Source: Patiria miniata (lineage: Eukaryota > Echinodermata > Asteroidea > Valvatida > Asterinidae). From it: a stretch of DNA of 64,000 bases. The stretch spans positions 744,001 through 808,000 of the forward strand of contig NW_024037053.1 in assembly GCF_015706575.1 (NCBI RefSeq). Reading direction: 5' to 3'. Below are positions 58,901 to 64,000 of this stretch, piece after piece. The position numbers and the translations under genes are program-made. Each line of letters starts with the position of its first letter. Within the stretch, counting starts at the first letter, position 1. Below the pieces are notes generated by a model. The model was given only the letters and a program-made list of their open reading frames with translations. It was not told where the DNA came from and did no database searches.

Positions 58901-61900
58901 AAAAGATGAAATAAAGGGATCTAATGCCTGATAACTGAAACCTATATATATTAATTTTGACTTTGACTCACACAGATCAACGATGGCACAACGACCTTGT
59001 CAAACGCAAAGTAGTCTCCGAAGGAAAGTTGATCCAATGTCTGCGTAACAAGTGCAACTTGATAGATCTGTTGGAATGGAACAATGCAAACAAAAGATTA
59101 GATAGGATACATATCGCTACTTTGTGGTAGGATGTCTTTTTTCCCCCCTGAGCCACGTTCCTTTTTTTTATGGAATAAATAAGTGTTTGGCCAGGGCCTG
59201 GTAGCTGATAACGTCCCTCGCCTTCAGCTCAGACCATTATTGATATCCAGGCCCCTAAGACATTTTTAAACATACTCTCTTGCATGTTAAACCAGCCAGG
59301 CACATAGTTATTCCCATTAATATATGTGACCTGTTCTGTCAAAAGCAGACGCTTCTGGGCAAAGAGGCTGAAATTGAGGTAGGGCCAAGAAACGCTGTGG
59401 GGGTGATTTTTTTTTTTGATTTTCTAATTTCTGCATATTTGTAATCCTGAACATGTCTGAAATATACTATAAAAGTTTGAAAACCCTAATTTGAACTCCA
59501 GATATAGTATTTTTGATGATTTGTTAAGGCATATCAGTTAAAGAAATGTCACTTGAAACAGGTCTTAAAATTGACCCCAAACTTTAACTGCCATTTTCTC
59601 CGTTTTCTACTTTTCGACACGATAAACTTCAAAATAGCATAACTTTGCCCAGGAATGACTGGTTTCAAGAATTAAACCACCTATTAAAAGGAAAATGTAC
59701 ATATTTCAACAATATGCAAAAATCTCATTTTTTGACCTTATGCCCAGAAAAGTCTGATTTTGAGAGAATAGGTCACATATACCTTTATGTTAAAAAGTCA
59801 AAATAAATAAATTACAAATTTCCAATGATTTTGCTCATCAATTTTACTTAACGAATACCTCTCTATAATTTTTACAAGGGAATAATTGTGTGCTTGGGAG
59901 GTGTTAAACACTATGTTTAAGACTGGTTGGAGTCTGGAATGCTGATAATTACCCTCGACAAACCCAGTCATAAATACCTATTCGGTCAAAAAATCAAACC
60001 TGCTGTATAACAAAGTGTCCAGCTCGTGAGTAGGATGTAAACAACTCCTTTATGGAGAAGAAAAGACTGATGATGCACAGATGCAGCTGTGGTGAGTGCG
60101 CTGTGAATTTAGGACTATGAAATACTGACTCACTGGTAGCATTGCACATGCCTACGCGAGGGTTGTGAATGTTCAACCAATTAGAAGGTAAAAGGCACTG
60201 GATTTCATGGGAGTCCGAATTTCATGCGATACTGGAAAAGTGTTTAAGGCCAGCCAGCCATGTCTTTATAAATCCATTTAAGACCGGCCACGTGACGGGC
60301 TCTCGACCAATGGGAATGGGTTAACTGTTATAGTATTCATGAATTATTCTTCTTCTTCTTTACCTTATCGATGTAGTACAGCGTCCCAAAGATGCTGCAC
60401 GGAGGGAAGAGAATGGTGAAGATCAAATGCAGGGCACCAGCAGGAACAGGGTTACCGGTGAAATCAAGGACGATGGTGGGAACCGCTAACAAGATGGCAA
60501 CCTTGAGAGGAAAAAAATATATCCAAATGTCAAGTTTTAAGATTTGAGTCCATGCACACTGGAGAAGCACACTGTATACAGCTCGTGATTACATTTTGGT
60601 ACCGGACTATTTGGTCAGATTCCCTGACTTGGCATATTCATATATCATTGCACTGTTTGCGATTCCATCAGGGGTACCAGCCCACTTTGGTCCGATACCT
60701 TGACTTTACATGTAATATGTAAGGCATTCTTGAGATGGAACTGGGCACAGGTCGTAGTGGGAATAAATGCAAAAAAGGGAACAGGATGATTGTTTTGGTT
60801 TTAAGATTTATTGATATTTGTAATCTTTGATACGTTTACTACACATATTTCAAAGAAATAGTATAAAAATTGAGGAATAAAACTGTGCTTAAGGAAAACA
60901 AAATGGCATCTTTCATTTTCGCAACTACAAAACTCTGGCCTTTTTCTCAACACTTTACTTTTTTAAGTGTCGATAAATGCAAACTTTAAACTACCCTTAT
61001 TTGTCAACGGAATGTTAGGAGAATTTTAGTCTCTTTCCTAATATCTGGAAACACTCATTTCGATCCCTGCCCAGTTCTGTCTCATTTTGCCAGAATGCTC
61101 CACATTTATCACTGCTCTCTTTGAAAAGCGATGGTTTCGGATGCAACATCGCAAGATGCAAAAATAAAAGCTCCAGACTTGGATTTGTTAAGAAGCAAGT
61201 CGCAAAATTGTAAGTTTCAGATTCTGATTTGTTATTTTACTATGGGAATAAATGTGTGCTCCGGAGGTTTTTATCACTCTGTTTAAGACCACTTAGAGTC
61301 TGGGTGCTGATAATTACCCGAACCGGAGGCGAGGGTAATTATCAGCAACCAGACTCTAAGCGGTCTTAAACAGAGTGATAAATACCGACCGAGCACATAT
61401 TTATTCCCATTCATGAATACCTTTTCGGTAAAAAAATATCAAATAATTCGATCAAAAAATCCTGATTTTGTTCAACAAGTTCACTTCATGCTTTTTGAAA
61501 CATCCCTCTAGCAAAATAATGGAAGGTTCAGCTGGCGAGTAAGATGTAAACAACCCTTTTATGGACATTGACGTGCGCGTAGCATGTTCTGCGCAATGTC
61601 GCGCAGAACGCACCTGGGGCGTTGCATTTTGAATTTAGAACTATAAAATTCTGACTCGCTGGTAGTGTTGCGCATGCCTACGTGAGGATTGTGAACGTTC
61701 AACCAATGAAAAGGTAAGAGGCACTGGATTTTCAGGAGTCCACATTTTATTGTGACACTGGAAAAGTGTTTAAGACCAGCTAGCCATGTCTTTATCATCC
61801 GTTTAAGACCGGCCACGTGACGGGCTCTCGACCAATAGGAATAGCTCAACTGTCTGAGGTATTTATGAATAATACTTGATGACTGAGAATACACATTATT

Positions 61901-63353
61901 AAACAGAATCTCTTTGTTGTTGGTGGGGCAGGGGGGGGGGGCATCCAGCAAACTCACATAGAAGAAGATGAACTGAGCGGTCGACTGACACGTCTTGTAG
62001 TCCTCGAAGAGGAAAGCCACGCAGTAGGAGAACACGACCAACAGCGGCGAGAAGATGAGCATGAAGACGATGTACATGAAGATGCCACCGCCCGTTGACA
62101 GCGAGGATCCGCCGGTGGCCGCGCTGACGGCGAGAATGACGATGAAGGAACACACCGAGATGAAGTACATTTGAAAGGTGTCAATCAGTAGATGGGAGCC
62201 CCAGTAGTTAGCCGTAGTGACCCCGGACACGCGCAGCTGGGTGCGCACTTTCTCCTGTTTGCGGGAAAAAACAAACTTGGGTGATGTATAAGTTGGCATA
62301 TGGGGAAAAACCATAAAGCTGTATTAAATTACTAGAGCGCTAAGTCCTCATTCTTGCGCACGGAGACCCTTTGAAGCCACTCTGGGCACAGACATTTTGA
62401 GTTTATGTGCGTGTTTGTAGAACACAATCAAAATAGATGGACTGAATTTTAAAAGCGTACTCTAAATGCAACGCGCAAGTAGAAGATACGCAAACAATTA
62501 AGAGCGTCATGACGGTTAAAAAAATGTCACGGCGAAAAGCACATGCACAGCAGAGGGACGCGCACACATTGCGCTGTATGCGTAGAGCAAAGTGAAACAC
62601 TTATTTGCTGATTGTGCATTTCGGTTTTGGGTGTATCGGCTTCGATGACGCACCGGTATGGAATACAAATGCAGATATGCAAATAGCCGTACAAAAGCCG
62701 TACAAAATTTCGAGATTTCCATAGGTTTGTGCACAAACATGGATGCGCCCATCAGGCATTACTTTGTACATCGAGTTAGCGCTCCAGTAATTTAATATAG
62801 CTCTATGGGAAAAACGCAGACATGGGAGTTGAACGCAGATTTCTAGCTGGTTGGTACTCCTGAACTAACCTTGGAAGATAAACAGGGGCTATACCATGGA
62901 TACATTGACATGTAAGAACCAAAACTTCAAAATCTATTCTTGCCCGTGTCAGCAACCAGTGCAAATCATGGAGAATAGGTGTGATGGATTCACGTGTGCG
63001 AGTCCTGGTGACAAGTCTGGCTGTAGAGTTTTGTATACGTTGCAATTTACTATTTTGAGTATCAGTAATTCGAGTACTCTCTCCTGTATGCATGTTACCT
63101 GTTTCTCTTTGACGATGTTGGTGGTGTACCCAATGGGCACAAACGAGAACGCCATGGCCAGGAATAAATACAGGAAGAAACCCGAGTTGAAACCGTAGCT
63201 CGAGGCGCGGGAGGGGAACGGGTGGTTGGCCACGGTCAGGTTCACGAGGGTGTCTGCCGCTACGGCAACCAGCGCTTTGTTGAGGACGTTCAACAGGATG
63301 GGCAGGGAATGCTGGGCCGTGTCGTTGTACAGTGCTAGGAAGTCCGCATTACC
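49832..63353 (-). CDS. ABCA-family ABC transporter, C-terminal 717 residues (5' part outside window)
   Basis: Fourteen exons in continuous phase (2,154 nt with stop). Residues 1-300 are the second transmembrane domain: hydrophobic segments [85 protein letters not shown] and [11 protein letters not shown]. The nucleotide-binding domain follows: Walker [12 protein letters not shown]-loop GFCPQHDPL, signature LSGGTKRK, Walker [15 protein letters not shown]-loop TTHSMEEAD. The C-terminal [19 protein letters not shown] is the ABCA hallmark. The [10 protein letters not shown] stretch after the signature points to the ABCA5-like branch, but that rests on recollection of the family. All catalytic motifs look intact. 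Family role: ATP-driven lipid movement across membranes. Confidence 0.93.
50340..50990 (+). mobile_element. Same repeat as 28,965, two copies in direct tandem
   Basis: Copy one 50,340-50,660 and copy two 50,661-50,990, both ending with a GAATCGAACC or GATTCGAACC block and GTGAGAGGCG-type text. Between the last two ABCA exons. Confidence 0.82.
51100..51155 (-). CDS. ABCA exon m
   Basis: Encodes [18 protein letters not shown] with phase 0 end. Very typical of the ABCA C-terminus. Confidence 0.9.
51600..51632. repeat. Short perfect hairpin AGCGCCCTCAAT...ATTGAGGGCGCT
   Basis: A 12-bp stem with an 8-base loop in an ABCA intron. The AGCGCCCTCA half recurs at 51,719-51,729. Confidence 0.75.
51818..52508. 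mobile_element. 690-bp non-autonomous DNA transposon
   Basis: Left end GGGTCGATTTCACAAAACTC and right end inverse GTGCTTCGTGAAATCGGG. Subterminal blocks repeat GATGCATCGTAAGGTTACGA and TTACGATGTGTC. It stops about 50 bp from the ABCA exon l donor. Confidence 0.8.
52560..52834 (-). CDS. ABCA exon l
   Basis: Encodes [20 protein letters not shown], then a C-terminal domain piece through [20 protein letters not shown] to [10 protein letters not shown]. The LG..QHLK.KYG.GY motif is standard for the ABCA C-terminal region. Donor GTGAAT. Confidence 0.92.
52865..53430 (+). mobile_element. LINE 3' fragment in ABCA intron
   Basis: Plus-strand reading to 53,093 ends with [14 protein letters not shown] and [11 protein letters not shown], the usual C-terminus of a non-LTR reverse transcriptase. 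An AT-rich 3' UTR follows, with a stem (GGGCTTCTCCA...TGGAGAAGCCC, 53,303-53,341), and an ATGAAT-type repeated tail near 53,415-53,440. It is severely 5'-truncated and opposite in orientation to the gene. Confidence 0.75.
53634..53750 (-). CDS. ABCA exon k (H-loop)
   Basis: Encodes [20 protein letters not shown] and [18 protein letters not shown]. The switch His is in TTHSMEEAD. Donor GTGAGT. Confidence 0.93.
54032..54086. repeat. Hairpin GCTTTGTTTACATG...CATGTAAACAAAGC
   Basis: A long stem in an ABCA intron including AGCGC arms, followed by TGACGTCAT, a CRE-like word. Confidence 0.7.
54115..54290. other. tRNA-like B-box sequences in inverted order
   Basis: GGATTTGAATCTGTGACCTC (54,128) faces GGAGGTGCAGGTTCACATCC (54,168), and another GGATTTGAACCTCTTACCTC lies at 54,251. 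Probably decayed members of the 22,493 family. Confidence 0.5.
54587..54681 (-). CDS. ABCA exon j (Walker B)
   Basis: Encodes [20 protein letters not shown] and [11 protein letters not shown]. Walker B IVLMDEP with the catalytic Glu and the D-loop. Donor GTAAGT. Confidence 0.95.
54757..55130 (+). mobile_element. tRNA-headed SINE with internal insertion
   Basis: GCGGCCTAGTGGTTAGGGTT, GGGGGTTCGAATCCAACTGC, TGTGTTCTTGGGCAAGCCGC, then after an inserted 120-bp piece of the 61,240 family (54,905-55,025) GCGATGGACTAGCATCCCAT. In an ABCA intron. Confidence 0.8.
55354..55429 (-). CDS. ABCA exon i (signature motif)
   Basis: Encodes [20 protein letters not shown] and GTKRK; LSGG is the ABC signature. 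Donor GTATGT. Confidence 0.92.
55484..55915. mobile_element. TIR element, second copy of the 60,720 family
   Basis: GAGGCGTTCTGCCAAAATGA on the left and CAGTTGTGTCTCATTCTGCG on the right. In the ABCA intron before exon i. Confidence 0.78.
56332..56687. repeat. Foldback element, arms about 112 bp
   Basis: Left arm from TAGTCTAGGGGCTAGATG to CAACATCTAGG (56,332-56,443); the right arm (56,575-56,687) is its inverted copy with about 10% changes. It lies in an ABCA intron beside exon h. Confidence 0.88.
56746..56918 (-). CDS. ABCA exon h (Q-loop)
   Basis: Encodes [40 protein letters not shown] and [17 protein letters not shown]. The Q-loop Gln sits in CPQHDPL. Donor GTAAGT. Confidence 0.93.
57330..57548 (-). 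CDS. ABCA exon g (Walker A)
   Basis: Encodes [20 protein letters not shown], the core [20 protein letters not shown] and [20 protein letters not shown]. Walker [10 protein letters not shown] is intact. Phase 0, donor GTCGGC. Confidence 0.95.
57742..57859 (-). CDS. ABCA exon f (linker)
   Basis: Encodes [20 protein letters not shown] and [19 protein letters not shown], the acidic linker before the second ATPase domain. Donor GTGAGC. Confidence 0.87.
57935..58310 (+). repeat. About 22-bp minisatellite (TACAACCTCGAGGTAAACCTCG)
   Basis: Around 16-17 diverged units in the ABCA intron between exons e and f. Each unit carries a CCTCGAGG palindrome or a derivative. Confidence 0.9.
58406..58497 (-). 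CDS. ABCA exon e
   Basis: Encodes [20 protein letters not shown] and [10 protein letters not shown] plus two bases: the last membrane helix before the cytoplasmic ATPase domain. Donor GTAAAA. Confidence 0.85.
58641..58880. mobile_element. MITE family B, truncated copy in ABCA intron
   Basis: TTAAAGGGACACTGCG followed by the family's GTAGTCTGGCTCCCTGACTC and ending at CCAACGATGGTTGGCC. The same end point as the 26,507 copy suggests a common truncated form. Confidence 0.8.
58972..59067 (-). CDS. ABCA exon d
   Basis: Encodes [20 protein letters not shown] and [12 protein letters not shown]. Phase 0, donor GTGAGT. Confidence 0.85.
59330..59785. mobile_element. TIR element (TATGTGACCTGTTCTGTCAA)
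   Basis: Left TATATGTGACCTGTTCTGTC and right inverse GAGAATAGGTCACATATA. Inside, GATTTTCTAATTTCTGCATATTTGTAATCC parallels the 60,720 family. In an ABCA intron. Confidence 0.72.
59875..60345. mobile_element. Interspersed repeat, second copy of the 61,240 family
   Basis: Shares TGTGCTTGGGAGGTGTTAAA, TGCTGATAATTACCCTCG and GACCGGCCACGTGACGGGCT with the 61,240-61,880 copy. The hairpin head has lost its second arm. Confidence 0.75.
60364..60501 (-). CDS. ABCA exon c
   Basis: Encodes [40 protein letters not shown] and LYYIDK: two membrane segments. Donor GTAAAG. Confidence 0.9.
60720..61100. mobile_element. TIR element (GAGATGGAACTGGGCACAGG family)
   Basis: The left end GGCATTCTTGAGATGGAACT and right inverse CCCAGTTCTGTCTCATTTTG are shared with 55,484-55,915, and a left-end fragment is at 19,153-19,330 in KATNIP. 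Middle text TTTATTGATATTTGTAATC is conserved in all three. Confidence 0.78.
61240..61880. mobile_element. Interspersed repeat with perfect-looking 75-bp hairpin head
   Basis: 61,240-61,415 is a palindrome (GGGAATAAATGTGTGCTCCG... and its inverse ending CATATTTATTCCC). The following 450 bp share sequence with 59,875-60,345 (same strand) and, inverted, with 40,255-40,470. A fragment is at 54,930-55,025. A family of non-autonomous elements. Confidence 0.8.
61958..62254 (-). CDS. ABCA exon b (membrane segments)
   Basis: Encodes [20 protein letters not shown], then [20 protein letters not shown] and [20 protein letters not shown], ending STAQFIFFY. Phase 0. Donor GTGAGT. Confidence 0.92.
62803..63093 (-). 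pseudogene. LINE reverse transcriptase C-terminal fragment
   Basis: Minus-strand reading [40 protein letters not shown] and [20 protein letters not shown] matches the conserved end of L2/CR1-type reverse transcriptases. Only about 95 codons remain. It sits directly beside ABCA exon a and shares its reading strand. Confidence 0.8.
63099..63353 (-). CDS. ABCA exon a (first exon in window)
   Basis: Encodes [40 protein letters not shown] and the membrane segment [20 protein letters not shown], ending NIVKEKQ. The HSLP..LN..N.AL stretch lies in the extracellular loop before the membrane domain. Phase 0 both ends; donor GTAACA. Confidence 0.9.
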
Positions 63354-63616
63354 CTGGAGGTCAATATACACCGATTACTGGTAAGATTCACACCCTGATG
63401 ATGTCCCTGGGCATGCTTGATTTCATCAAGTTCTTCAGATTTTCAAAGGTGTTCACACAACAATTTCATTAGGGTAAATAAATAAGTCAATAAACCTTTC
63501 ATTAGAGTAAAAAGATCCTAAAAATGAAATCATTTTACATCTCTTGACAATGATATCCATGACTTTACATAATAAAATATCCTCTATCGCTTGCATGGCG
63601 CATCTCTATGGAAATA

Positions 63617-64000
63617 ATTATAATAATAATGTAGTGCTTTTTTTATACAACGCTTTATCCGGTTGGTTAGTGTGACGTCAGTTCAGTTTAAACCACGCCC
63701 ACTGGCAATTAAGTAGCACTGGAACCACTGGAACCGGAAGCTAACGTAACTTGAGCGTTTATCCAATAGGCACTAGTAATCAGTGGTGCGTGCGTGTGTA
63801 TGATGTCTTTACTAAAGAACCGGATACCAAAGTCTCAAAGCGCTTCACGATTATAACCCCCGTTTATCAGGCCATGAGACCAATTTTTGCAGCAGCTCGA
63901 GATCAGGGCAATCTGGTCTCTACCCTCACAGGTACCCATTTATACTCCTGGGTGGAGAGAGGCAATTGTAGTAAAGTGTCTCGCCCAAGAACACAAGTAC
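63617..64000 (+). mobile_element. SINE of the 28,220 family, interrupted, runs off the window
   Basis: TAATAATAATGTAGTGCTTT, CAAAGCGCTTCACGATTATA and ACCCATTTATACTCCTGGGT match the 28,220 copy. About 175 bp of unrelated sequence (63,656-63,830) splits it between CCGGTT and AACCGG. Confidence 0.8.

Overview
This is a eukaryotic nuclear window. It has small exons (31-575 bp) with GT-AG borders and introns of mostly 0.3-3 kb, full of miniature DNA transposons, SINE-like repeats and LINE pieces. The protein families and the L2/CR1-type LINE tails (an AGCGCTTT motif next to an ATT/TAA microsatellite) fit a marine invertebrate deuterostome. An echinoderm is my first guess, with a lancelet or hemichordate possible; this is inference and I cannot fix the species.

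Two genes lie head to tail on the minus strand. KATNIP (katanin-interacting protein, KIAA0556 family) runs from about 45,953 (start) down to 7,034 (stop). I could build a 37-exon model whose phases agree at every junction. The coding length is 5,262 nt (1,753 residues plus stop). The protein has a charged, low-complexity N-terminal half and four copies of a beta-sandwich module. Each copy opens with a 'WGD..YVGL.G' motif, followed in the last three by 'LIDG.N...HMW' and in all four by 'WNYNK/WNYSK'. About 3.9 kb upstream ends an ABCA-type ABC transporter: 14 exons (63,353 to 49,832) give the last 717 residues (second transmembrane domain and second nucleotide-binding domain), and the gene continues off the right edge. 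I see no plus-strand host gene.

Layout: 1-7,000 is downstream flank of KATNIP, filled with MITEs, a hAT-type MITE with a perfect 8-bp target duplication and a 680-bp G-rich minisatellite. 7,034-45,953 is KATNIP, with most of the transposon content in introns, including a LINE with an uninterrupted 590-codon reverse transcriptase ORF in intron 8 and a 750-bp foldback palindrome in intron 1. 46,000-49,800 is intergenic/3' flank, AT-rich. 49,832-64,000 is the ABCA gene with LINE fragments, foldback elements and a minisatellite in its introns.

The two genes show no obvious functional link. KATNIP is known in animals as a ciliary-base/microtubule protein that works with katanin; ABCA proteins are membrane lipid transporters. 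The most unusual items are a tandem array made from the end of a KATNIP exon plus its splice donor (8,335-8,740), two GC-AG introns forced by reading frame, a 40-bp repeat pairing GC-box and CCAAT-like motifs, tRNA-like termini arranged as inverted repeats, and several MITE families that can be defined inside this one window.
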